A stretch of DNA of 64,000 bases from Cellvibrionales bacterium UBA4451 (GTDB lineage Bacteria > Pseudomonadota > Gammaproteobacteria > Pseudomonadales > Porticoccaceae): contig DGPB01000010.1 of assembly GCA_002390285.1 (NCBI GenBank), forward strand, positions 62,001-126,000, in the 5' to 3' direction. Every line of letters begins with the position of its first letter. Within the stretch, counting starts at the first letter, position 1. Positions 24,842-32,407 of the stretch are shown piece after piece. The position numbers and the translations under genes were made by a program. Under the pieces are notes generated by a model. That model saw nothing but the letters and a program-made list of their open reading frames with translations, was not told the DNA's origin and ran no database searches.

Positions 24842-26659
24842 TTATTCTGGTTGTTTCTTCGCGGTATCTTTTTTAGGTGAGCTTTTTTTAGGTGTATCAG
24901 ACTTTTTGTCTTTTGGCTTCTCACTTGTGGGATGATTTTTCTGCAAACTTGAGCTGGGAAGGCTTAGCTTCATCGGCTGTTGGCATACCCGTACCTTGTT
25001 TCTAAGGTGGTTGAATATCTCTTTTGGCATGCCATCGGGAAGATCAACTGTGCTGTAGTCATCCTCCAGTTTTATCCGTCCGATGTGCTGGCTTTCAATA
25101 CCGGCCTCATTAGCAATGGCGCCAACAATATCTTTGGGCATGACACCGTGGTTTTTCCCTACTTCCATGCGGTAGGTGACCATCTCAATGTCATCGTTCC
25201 GTGGGCGCTCCTGGCGAGGGCGATCACTGCGGTCTTTGCGATCAGGTCTATCACTGCGTTCTTTTCGGTCGGGCCTGTCGCTTCGTTCTTTGCGATCAGG
25301 TCTGTTTTGCCGTTCGCTTCTTCCCTGATTGCTTGTGTCGAGAGCTATGATTTTGGGAAACAGCGGACGTTCTTGTTGAAGCTGAGAAGTCATTGCTGCC
25401 GCAATATCAGTCATTGAAATATTGTGCTCTTCAGCGAGCTTTTCCAGTAGTGGTTTGAATTGATCGTGATTGCCAGTCTCAATATGTTGCAGAATACGAT
25501 CCTGGAATTGCTGTACTCGTTGGCCACTCACCTGTTCGCCAGTGGGTAGCTGCATGATGGTCAGCTTTTGGCGGGTAGACTGCTCAATAGAGCGAAGCAG
25601 CCGGTGTTCTTTCGGTGCCACAAACAGAATAGCTTGACCTTCACGGCCAGCACGACCCGTACGGCCAATACGGTGTACGTAGGCCTCGTTGTCGTAGGGG
25701 ATATCGTAATTCACCACATGACTAATGCGTTCCACATCGAGACCGCGGGCGGCCACATCGGTAGCAACGACGATATCGACCTGGCCTTTTTTCAGGCGAT
25801 TGACAGTGCGTTCACGGAGGGTCTGGCTTAGGTCGCCGTTTAGTGCAGCCGCAGAAAAGCCTCGAGCTTCGAGCTTTTCAGCCACTTCTGCAGTAGCCGA
25901 TTTGGTGCGCACAAAAATCAGCATACCATCGAACTCTTCAACTTCCAGAATTCGAGTTAACGCTTCCATTTTCTGGTGGCCCTTAACCATCAAGTAGCGC
26001 TGAGTAATACGCTCTACAGTTTTGGTTTTGGCCTCGATGCTAACTTCCTTGGCATCGCCCAAATACTTTTTAACCACCCGGCGAATAGTCGGTGGCATGG
26101 TGGCTGAGAATAGTGCCCGCTGACAGGTATCAGGGGTTTCGGCCAAAATAGTTTCTACGTCATCGATAAAGCCCATGCGCAGCATTTCATCGGCTTCATC
26201 AAGCACCAATGCATTCAGCTCGTTGAGTTTCAGGCTGCGACGGCGAATGTGATCGAGAATTCGTCCGGGTGTGCCGACAATAACTTGGGCGCCCCGTTCC
26301 AGGCCGCGTAGTTGGCCTCGCATATCTGTCCCGCCGTAGATTGGCAGTACATGGAAACCTTTGAGGTTGCGGGCGTAGGTTTGGAAGGCTTCAGCCACCT
26401 GAATAGCCAGCTCGCGGGTTGGGGTAAGGACTAAAATCTGTGGTGTCTTTTGAGTGCTATTGATGCGACTTAGTAGTGGTAGCGCAAATGCGGCTGTTTT
26501 ACCGGTACCTGTTTGAGCAACGCCAAGCAAGTTCTCCCCAGCTAAGAGTATTGGAATGCTCTGTGCTTGAATAGGAGAGGGTTGTTCATACCCCAGTTGT
26601 TGAACGGCTTTAAGCACCGGACTAGCAATGCCTAGTGATTCAAAATCGGGGGATGACAT
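24842..26659 (-). CDS. deaD: DEAD-box RNA helicase (DeaD/CsdA-like)
   Basis: A 605-residue helicase. It has motif I AQTGTGKT (48-55), DEAD (154-157), SAT, and HRIGRTGRAGR near 330, then a dimerisation/linker part. A charged low-complexity stretch holds a near-perfect nine-residue repeat (RSDRPDRKE, three to four copies, about 25205-25320). A DbpA-type RNA-binding domain follows (YRMEVGKNHGVMPKDIVGAIANEAG) and a Lys/Pro/Ser tail. E. coli CsdA (629 residues) has the same layout and helps ribosome assembly and RNA decay in the cold. An overlapping 145-codon frame on the other strand is a shadow of the repeats. Confidence 0.92.
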   Translation of the reverse strand: MSSPDFESLGIASPVLKAVQQLGYEQPSPIQAQSIPILLAGENLLGVAQTGTGKTAAFALPLLSRINSTQKTPQILVLTPTRELAIQVAEAFQTYARNLKGFHVLPIYGGTDMRGQLRGLERGAQVIVGTPGRILDHIRRRSLKLNELNALVLDEADEMLRMGFIDDVETILAETPDTCQRALFSATMPPTIRRVVKKYLGDAKEVSIEAKTKTVERITQRYLMVKGHQKMEALTRILEVEEFDGMLIFVRTKSATAEVAEKLEARGFSAAALNGDLSQTLRERTVNRLKKGQVDIVVATDVAARGLDVERISHVVNYDIPYDNEAYVHRIGRTGRAGREGQAILFVAPKEHRLLRSIEQSTRQKLTIMQLPTGEQVSGQRVQQFQDRILQHIETGNHDQFKPLLEKLAEEHNISMTDIAAAMTSQLQQERPLFPKIIALDTSNQGRSERQNRPDRKERSDRPDRKERSDRPDRKDRSDRPRQERPRNDDIEMVTYRMEVGKNHGVMPKDIVGAIANEAGIESQHIGRIKLEDDYSTVDLPDGMPKEIFNHLRNKVRVCQQPMKLSLPSSSLQKNHPTSEKPKDKKSDTPKKSSPKKDTAKKQPE

Positions 26660-26805
26660 AGGGGGAACCTGAGTAGCTTGGGGTGGGTCGAATATGGGGG
26701 GCCAAAGTATACGCGTATCACCCTGAATGATAAAGAATTATTAGTAATATATATCCTATGGCTGCTGTGGGTTCTAGGGCGATTTTGACGCTTTTTTGCA
26801 TCTCA

Positions 26806-27246
26806 TTATTTCGCTAATAATCGGTCTAGGGCATTAGCAAATTGCTGGCGTTCCGTGTTGCTCATACTGGGTGGGCCTCCGCGAACCTCACCTATGGTGC
26901 GAAGCTCTTCCATTAGATTTCGCATGGCCAGCCGTTGCCGGATATTAGCCTTGGTAAAGTGTTCACCCCGAGGGCTGATAACCTCCGCGCCCTTTTCGAC
27001 AGCCTCTGCAGCCAGTGGAATATCGGAAGTGATCACAATATTACCGGGGCTAACACGTTGAACAATGTAGTTATCGGCCACATCAAACCCACTTTCCACT
27101 TGTATAGCTTTGATCAGCGGTGATGAGGGTACGCGAATATTGTGATTGGCGACTAACGTCAGGGGTACCTTGCAGCGTTGGGCGGCCCGAAACAGGATGT
27201 CTTTGATGGGATTGGGACAGGCATCGGCATCTACCCAGATATGCAT
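26806..27246 (-). CDS. UPF0178 family protein (YaiI/YqxD)
   Basis: A 146-residue protein starting MHIWVDADACPNPIKDIL; ATG 27246 is chosen over the upstream ATG at 27276 because GAAAGG lies 8 bases before it and the family starts there. The DADACP motif, VANHNIRVP, the DNYIVQRVSPGNIVITSDIPLA segment and the FTKANIRQRLA segment are family signatures. The fold is PIN-like, suggesting a nuclease-type active site, but no function is established. It lies downstream of the SLC13-type gene on the same strand, 45 bases away. Confidence 0.9.
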   Translation of the reverse strand: MHIWVDADACPNPIKDILFRAAQRCKVPLTLVANHNIRVPSSPLIKAIQVESGFDVADNYIVQRVSPGNIVITSDIPLAAEAVEKGAEVISPRGEHFTKANIRQRLAMRNLMEELRTIGEVRGGPPSMSNTERQQFANALDRLLAK

Positions 27247-27291
27247 GTAATTAACCTTTCTTCTGACCTTTTCCAATAGATATTTCTTGTT

Positions 27292-28755
27292 TTACAGAAT
27301 ATAGGTCAGCGTCACCTGAGTCATCAGGCTGATGAGTAGAATACCGGTGAGATTAAGCCAGAAACCGGCCTTGGCCATTTCAGGAATGCGGATCAGGTTG
27401 GAGCTAAATACGATGGCATTGGGTGGCGTAGCCACGGGCAACATGAAGGCGCAGCTGGCCGCAATGGTCGCTGGCAGAATAATGGCTAGAGGATTGATGC
27501 CCAACCCTTCCGCCATCACCGCAAAAATGGGAATGAGTGCAGTCGTTGTGGCGGTATTACTGGTGAGCTCGGTGAGAAAAATAATCAGGGTGACCACTAG
27601 CAAGGTCATGACCAGCGGATGCACACCCTGCAATCCACCCAATTGACTGGCCAGTAATTCGCCTACACCGCTGGAGCGAATAGCGGCCGCCAACGCCAGC
27701 CCACCGCCAAATAATAGGAGAACACCCCAAGGTATTTTGATAGCAGTGGCCCAGTCCATAAGAAATTCCCGCCGCTTCAAATTGACAGGAATAGTGAAGA
27801 GCAGCAATGCAGAAATAATGGCGATGCCCGTATCGCTCAAATTGGCCAGAGGTGGCCATTTCATCATCAGTGGTCGACATATCCAGCAGGCAGCAGTGAG
27901 GATAAAAATAACCAGAGTAAGCTTTGCACCCGTCGTCCATGGCTCAGTAGGTTTGTCGAGAAAGGCTCTGTCGATGGCCTCCTCACCGGGGGGATAGATA
28001 AAACGGGTCAACAGCCACCACGCCAGAGGTACAAAGACCAATACTATGGGCAAACCAATGGTCATCCATTTGGCAAAACCGATTTCCATCCCCAGCTCAT
28101 TTTGGATAAATGAGACCGTAAACATATTGGGCACCGTACCGACAATAGTGCCTATCCCGCCAATAGAAGCGGCATAGGCGACACCCAATAATAAACAGAG
28201 ACTAAAGTTTTTTCGGTTTGGTGCGTCTTTATCCAACAGGCTAATAATACTGAGCAGAATCGGTAACATTACCAGCGTAGTCGCCGTATTAGTGATCCAC
28301 ATGCTGAGCGTGGCTGAAACGAACATAAAGCCGCCCACCAGTGTCGCCGGCTTGGTGCCCACCAAGCGTAGTACCATCAATGCGAATCGATGGTGTAGGT
28401 GCCACTTCTCCAGCGCCAGCGCCAGAATAAAACCGCCGAGGAATAGGAATATCAGTGGGTGAGCATAGGCGCTGGCGGTTTCACTGATAGAGCTCACATC
28501 CAATAGAGGCATGAGGGCTAGAGGGAGCAATGCCGTGGCATAGATAGATGTCGCTTCCGTCAGCCACCAGACTGCCATCCAGACGGCCAAGCCCGCTGTG
28601 GCCCGGCCAGCGGTACCCAGTGCGATCTCAGCACCGTTAAGACCCGCCGCTTGCTCTGGTACCAGGCAATAAACGAGTATGGCCAGTAGGGGGCCTGCCA
28701 AGAGGGCCACTTGCCGAAAGTGATGGATGATTTGGTGAAGTCGATTTAAGTGCAT
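27292..28755 (-). CDS. SLC13/DASS-family sodium-dependent anion transporter
   Basis: A 487-residue membrane protein with about eleven hydrophobic segments. Both SNT-type signatures are present: MWITNTATTLVMLPI in the first half and LTSNTATTALIPI in the second, with the family C-terminal motif ATPPNAIVFSS. Members import dicarboxylates, citrate or sulfate with sodium. The pattern fits a dicarboxylate/sulfate carrier such as SdcS or VcINDY, but the substrate cannot be read directly. Its upstream side carries a tandem-repeat array and an AT-rich spacer. Confidence 0.88.
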   Translation of the reverse strand: MHLNRLHQIIHHFRQVALLAGPLLAILVYCLVPEQAAGLNGAEIALGTAGRATAGLAVWMAVWWLTEATSIYATALLPLALMPLLDVSSISETASAYAHPLIFLFLGGFILALALEKWHLHHRFALMVLRLVGTKPATLVGGFMFVSATLSMWITNTATTLVMLPILLSIISLLDKDAPNRKNFSLCLLLGVAYAASIGGIGTIVGTVPNMFTVSFIQNELGMEIGFAKWMTIGLPIVLVFVPLAWWLLTRFIYPPGEEAIDRAFLDKPTEPWTTGAKLTLVIFILTAACWICRPLMMKWPPLANLSDTGIAIISALLLFTIPVNLKRREFLMDWATAIKIPWGVLLLFGGGLALAAAIRSSGVGELLASQLGGLQGVHPLVMTLLVVTLIIFLTELTSNTATTTALIPIFAVMAEGLGINPLAIILPATIAASCAFMLPVATPPNAIVFSSNLIRIPEMAKAGFWLNLTGILLISLMTQVTLTYIL

Positions 28756-28760
28756 AGTTA

Positions 28761-28800
28761 TTGTTATTGGGTGTTGTTATTAAGTAGTGTTATTAGGTGA
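28761..28800. repeat. Three degenerate 13-14-bp tandem units upstream of the transporter gene
   Basis: TTGTTATTGGGTG (28761), TTGTTATTAAGTAG (28774) and TGTTATTAGGTGA (28788), six bases before the transporter start codon as read on the minus strand. Confidence 0.5.
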
Positions 28801-28923
28801 ATAATAGAGCATAACAATTGCAGCCCCAGATATTTCTCAAAAATTACATACAGACCTAACAGTATAACTTTGCCAAGCTCCTGCATTCAAAAAACGGTGG
28901 ACTATACACTCTCATCAAAAAAT

Positions 28924-28972
28924 TTTGGGTCAGAGTAAAAATTCTTGAAACAATTTTTACTCTGACCCCAAA
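28924..28972. repeat. GGGTCAGAGTAAAAATT palindrome (putative REP-like or MITE element)
   Basis: TTTGGGTCAGAGTAAAAATT (28924-28943) and its reverse complement with one extra C (28952-28972) surround an eight-base loop. The arm begins with a GGGTCAGAGT motif, and a decayed pair of the same arms occurs at 2171-2263. Arms of this type are often seen next to REP-associated (Y1/IS200-like) transposases; none is present here, so a non-autonomous copy is inferred. Confidence 0.65.
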
Positions 28973-29068
28973 CTTTTAATGGTCTACTGTTTACCAGCCT
29001 AGGATAGTAGGAAAAAATGGTATAGTGACCGAATTTTTTGAATAAACGGTAATGGGTTCAAGCGAATT

Positions 29069-29428
29069 ATGTGCAACTGTAAAGAGCAACCAGCGTTAAT
29101 TGACGTCAGTAACAATTATGTAGATTTTAACTCCACGTTAAATCAACTAGATGTTGGTAACGGGGTATTGCTTATGTCATGTCCAGACTGTAATCAGCTT
29201 TGGAGAGTGAGCGAAGGTGATAAATATGAAGCTTGCTATGCGGAAAAAATATCAACTCCAGATAACTGGGAAGCATTTGATAGTGTACCGCGTATAAAGG
29301 CGAAAATGATTGAAGATCGTGGCGGGCTTACCGAACGTTATTGCATGTGGTCAAAGTGTGACAAGAAGCAAGTAAAAGGCGATACATTGTGTATTGACCA
29401 TCTTTGGATTACGGGATCACGTGTGTAG
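29069..29428 (+). CDS. Small cysteine-rich protein of unknown function
   Basis: A 119-residue protein with cysteine pairs resembling zinc ribbons: CNC at residues 2-4, CPDC near 38-41, and a C-terminal CMWSKCDKKQVKGDTLC cluster. No signal peptide or membrane segment. The ribosome site is weak. I do not recognise the family. It is immediately followed by an attC-like site, so it may be a captured gene cassette. The cysteine spacing makes a metal-binding role plausible but unproven. Confidence 0.6.
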   Translation: MCNCKEQPALIDVSNNYVDFNSTLNQLDVGNGVLLMSCPDCNQLWRVSEGDKYEACYAEKISTPDNWEAFDSVPRIKAKMIEDRGGLTERYCMWSKCDKKQVKGDTLCIDHLWITGSRV

Positions 29429-29432
29429 CTCA

Positions 29433-29501
29433 GGTAACAAGCGCAATCATTCGGACCAATTTTCCGCTGTGCGTCGTTGCCCTGTGTTACTGGCGTTATA
29501 C
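29433..29501 (+). other. attC-like integron recombination site
   Basis: GGTAACAAGCGC (29433-29444) at one end and GGCGTTATAC (29492-29501) at the other match the usual attC outline TAACAAG...GCGTTA, about 69 bases long, placed just after an ORF stop and 18 bases before the next ORF. The inner boxes GCAATCATTCGG and CCCTGTGTTACTGGC can pair only imperfectly (a stem of interrupted short matches). No integrase gene or second attC is in the window. Likely a degenerate, solitary attC. Confidence 0.5.
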
Positions 29502-29519
29502 CTCTTCTGAGAATCTAGT

Positions 29520-29804
29520 ATGAATTTAGAAAAGTCGAAAAAACGTATAGCAAAGAAAGTTAAAATGGGCTTTCAGGGTTACCCTCAAATAGGTTTGGCT
29601 TATTTTGGTAAAACTGCCAGCCTAGCAACCGAAGTGCTGGTTACCTTTATCTTGGAAGAAGGTGCTGAGCCTCAAGAGGAACGGTTTCCTAGTAAAAATG
29701 ATGCGCGAGAAGATGAAGTGATTCAGTCAGCCATTGTCAAAATGATAGAGCGTTCAGGTGCCAATACTGTTTTGCAAGTTGAAGGTGTGTCTATTAAAGG
29801 GTGA
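29520..29804 (+). CDS. Small hypothetical protein downstream of the attC-like site
   Basis: A 94-residue soluble protein: basic start (EKSKKRIAKKVKMGFQGYPQ), a central GLAYFGKTASLATEVLVTFILEEG segment, then an acidic stretch (RFPSKNDAREDEVIQSAIVKMIERSGANTV). No known domain is recognised. Composition is protein-like throughout. It begins 18 bases after the attC-like core, the usual distance for a cassette gene. It is convergent with the transglycosylase gene, whose stop codon lies 65 bases beyond. Confidence 0.6.
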   Translation: MNLEKSKKRIAKKVKMGFQGYPQIGLAYFGKTASLATEVLVTFILEEGAEPQEERFPSKNDAREDEVIQSAIVKMIERSGANTVLQVEGVSIKG

Positions 29805-29869
29805 GGCTCGCAATCAGCTGAGTAAATCTAGTAAGCCGTGGACAGATACCACTATTCACACCAAGAATA

Positions 29870-30484
29870 TTAGAACCAACCTTTGGCAGACTTATCCAAC
29901 GATGGACTGCATTTTTTTAACTGCGCATTATAGGTTTCTGTCTGTCTTTGTACTTTAGATGCCACACGAAGTAATTTAGGTTTCTTATTGAAAGAGCCCC
30001 GGGCATAGCCGCCCCAGCCCTCGTGGTAAGCTAGATACTGCTTATAGGGGTCCCATTTTGAAACACCGAGTCTACGGTGTGTCATATCGGTATACCAGCC
30101 AACAAAGTTGATAGCATCGCCGAAATCATCTCGGTCATGGCTCCAGTTTCCTGTCGCTTTTTGGTAATCACTCCATGCCGGGTTCTGGGCTTGAGCATAG
30201 CCGTAGGCAGAGGACCTTCTTGGCAGCGGGATAAATAAAAATGTAGGCCTATCTGGTCTGACATCGGCCCGAAATGTAGACTCCTGCTTGATGATAGCCA
30301 TCATTAACCCAATAGGTGTACCCCAGCGCTTATTAGCGGCTTTGGCCTCTTTGTACCAATCGATTTCTCCGCGAAATATTTTACAGACATCGGTAACCTG
30401 ACTGGGTTGGTACGTAGCACAACCACTTAGCGCTAATGCCAAGATGGCAGGTATGAGGCGAACTACTGCCATGTGTTTTTCCAT
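29870..30484 (-). CDS. SLT-domain lytic transglycosylase lipoprotein
   Basis: A lipoprotein of 200-204 residues. The signal peptide ends in the lipobox LALSG-C. The lysozyme-like SLT domain has the catalytic Glu in MMAIIKQESTFRADVRP and a following SAYGYAQAQNPAW. It would cleave peptidoglycan glycan strands from the inner face of the outer membrane. It resembles small EmtA-like enzymes but is not close to any one E. coli type by eye. A second in-frame ATG near 30472 has GGA upstream and may be the real start. Convergent with the cassette-like ORFs. Confidence 0.85.
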   Translation of the reverse strand: MEKHMAVVRLIPAILALALSGCATYQPSQVTDVCKIFRGEIDWYKEAKAANKRWGTPIGLMMAIIKQESTFRADVRPDRPTFLFIPLPRRSSAYGYAQAQNPAWSDYQKATGNWSHDRDDFGDAINFVGWYTDMTHRRLGVSKWDPYKQYLAYHEGWGGYARGSFNKKPKLLRVASKVQRQTETYNAQLKKCSPSLDKSAKGWF

Positions 30485-30724
30485 AAACTTAAAATATTAA
30501 TTGTCCCATAAGCGCCAAGAGTTAGTGCTAAATTTTTAGATGACATTATTAGTTACATTGTCGTTAAGTTCTGCTTTTGTAAAGAGTTGAGTGTCGTATG
30601 AAGTGAACCCCATGCTCTCACATAGAGCCAGTTTATCCTTGGTTTAGGCGGGTAATCACCGGGTTTGGGCTGCTAATCAGGGTGTGCTTTGTTAAGATGC
30701 GCAACTTTTCACCGGGAAACCACC

Positions 30725-32290
30725 ATGTTTAGTCTGATCGTCAGCAAAGAGTCCAATGTAAAGAATGACCTGCTCTCTGGTCTGACAGTGGCGTTGGCGT
30801 TAGTCCCCGAGGCTGTGGCCTTTGCTTTCGTAGCGGGCGTGGCTCCTATGGTGGGGCTGTATGCGGCCTTTATGATGGGCTTGATGGCCGCTGTATTCGG
30901 CGGTCGTCCAGGGATGATTTCAGGTGCCACGGGTGCAATGGCCGTGGTGGTGGTGGCATTGGTTGCGAGTCACGGTGTGCAATATCTGTTTGCGGCAGTG
31001 CTGTTGGCTGGGCTGTTACAAATGATGTTTGGGGTATTCCGTCTGGGTAAATTTATCCGCTTGGTACCTTATCCGGTTATGTTGGGCTTTGTTAATGGCC
31101 TGGCTATTGTGATTTTGCTGGCTCAGCTCGGCCAGTTTAAGGTTCCAGATGCCGCTGGTACGTTGGGATGGATGCAGGGTGGTCAGCTCTATCTGATGTT
31201 GGGTTTGGTGGCATTGACCATGGCCATTATTCACTTCTTACCTAAACTGACCACGGCTGTGCCCGCTTCGTTAGTCGCTATTATTGTGGTGACGTTGATG
31301 GTTCATGGGCTGGATTTGGATGCTCGTACGGTCATTGATTTTGTTCGTAGCATGTTACCGCTAGAGGAGCAGGCAACGGCAAGCTTGGAAGGGAACTTGC
31401 CAAGTTTCGCTATTCCAATGGTGCCTTTTTCTCTGGAGACCCTAAAGATTATTGGTCCTTATGCCGTGATTTTGGCACTTGTTGGTCTAATTGAATCGTT
31501 ACTGACATTGTCCTTGATCGATGATCTTACTAACACCCGTGGTCGCGGTAACCGTGAGTGTATTGGCCAGGGGTTAGGTAATACCGTCAATGGTTTCTTC
31601 GGCGGCATGGGTGGCTGCGCCATGATCGGCCAGAGCATGATCAATATTAATTCCGGTGGTCGCGGTCGTTTATCGGGTATTACTGCAGCGTTAGTCTTGT
31701 TGGTGTGTATTTTGTTTGTCGCCAACCTCATTGAGATGATTCCACTGGCTGCACTGGTAGGTGTCATGTTCATGGTGGTGCTCGGTACGTTCGAGTGGGC
31801 CTCCTTTCGTATCTTCCGGGCGATGCAAAAAAGCGATGCCTTTATTTCTATTCTGGTGGCGCTGGTTACGGTATTCACCGATTTGGCCATTGCCGTGATT
31901 GTCGGTGTGATTGTGTCTGCATTAGTGTTTGCCTGGGAGCATGCCAAGCACATCGCTGTCACGACCTATACGGATGAGGACGGTTGGAAAGTCTACGAGC
32001 TTGATGGCCCTATCTTCTTTGGTTCAGTGAGCAATTTTAAAGAGTTGTTTTCTCCGGATGATGATCCTGACGATGTGGTGATTGAGTTTAAAAAAGCTCG
32101 GGTATCTGACTCTTCTGCTATCGAAGCCCTTCATGGCTTGGCTCATAAATATCAAAAATTGGGTAAGAAGCTACATCTTCGTCACCTCAGCCAAGACTGC
32201 TTACAGCTGTTGGACGATGCGGCCCGTTATGTGGAAATCAATATTAACGAAGATCCGCGTTATAAAGTGGCGACGGATGCGTTTGACTAA
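30725..32290 (+). CDS. SulP-family anion transporter with STAS domain
   Basis: A 521-residue transporter. ATG 30725 is chosen (CCGGGAAACC upstream; the extra 12 residues from 30689 look untranslated). Ten or more hydrophobic segments begin with the SulP signature DLLSGLTVALALVPEAVAFAF and PMVGLYAAFMMGL. The C-terminal STAS domain (about 425-521) keeps the VYELDGPIFFGSV and DSSAIEALHGL elements. Members move sulfate, bicarbonate or dicarboxylates. With no carbonic anhydrase or sulfate genes nearby, the substrate is open. Confidence 0.88.
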   Translation: MFSLIVSKESNVKNDLLSGLTVALALVPEAVAFAFVAGVAPMVGLYAAFMMGLMAAVFGGRPGMISGATGAMAVVVVALVASHGVQYLFAAVLLAGLLQMMFGVFRLGKFIRLVPYPVMLGFVNGLAIVILLAQLGQFKVPDAAGTLGWMQGGQLYLMLGLVALTMAIIHFLPKLTTAVPASLVAIIVVTLMVHGLDLDARTVIDFVRSMLPLEEQATASLEGNLPSFAIPMVPFSLETLKIIGPYAVILALVGLIESLLTLSLIDDLTNTRGRGNRECIGQGLGNTVNGFFGGMGGCAMIGQSMININSGGRGRLSGITAALVLLVCILFVANLIEMIPLAALVGVMFMVVLGTFEWASFRIFRAMQKSDAFISILVALVTVFTDLAIAVIVGVIVSALVFAWEHAKHIAVTTYTDEDGWKVYELDGPIFFGSVSNFKELFSPDDDPDDVVIEFKKARVSDSSAIEALHGLAHKYQKLGKKLHLRHLSQDCLQLLDDAARYVEININEDPRYKVATDAFD

Positions 32291-32370
32291 CGTTGCTCTA
32301 GTTTTTGATTCTCGTTTGCTGGTACTCGACTTCAGGAGCCATAATAAAAATCAGAGCCTCGCTATTAACG

Positions 32371-32407
32371 GTTACTTCTTATAATAGTTATGTCTTCTTA
32401 ATAGTTA
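32371..32407. repeat. Degenerate 16-17-bp tandem units between convergent genes
   Basis: GTTACTTCTTATAATA (32371), GTTATGTCTTCTTAATA (32387) and a partial GTTACTTAG (32404). The last copy overlaps the stop codon of the ThDP enzyme gene (minus strand). Confidence 0.45.

Larger units (their letters stand above)
28756..29068. other. Spacer with repeat array and palindrome
   Basis: About 310 bases between the transporter (-) and the first small unknown ORF (+). Content: a 13-bp tandem array at 28761-28800, AT-rich sequence, and a 49-base palindrome at 28924-28972. No ORF, tRNA or clear promoter was recognised. Confidence 0.6.

Noticed and set aside
24980..25417. 145-codon plus-strand frame over the helicase C-terminal part
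   Set aside because: Created by the repeated RSDRPDRKE codons read backwards.
31459..31962. 167-codon open frame antisense to the SulP gene
   Set aside because: Shadow of membrane-helix codons; no ribosome site and no domain-like pattern.
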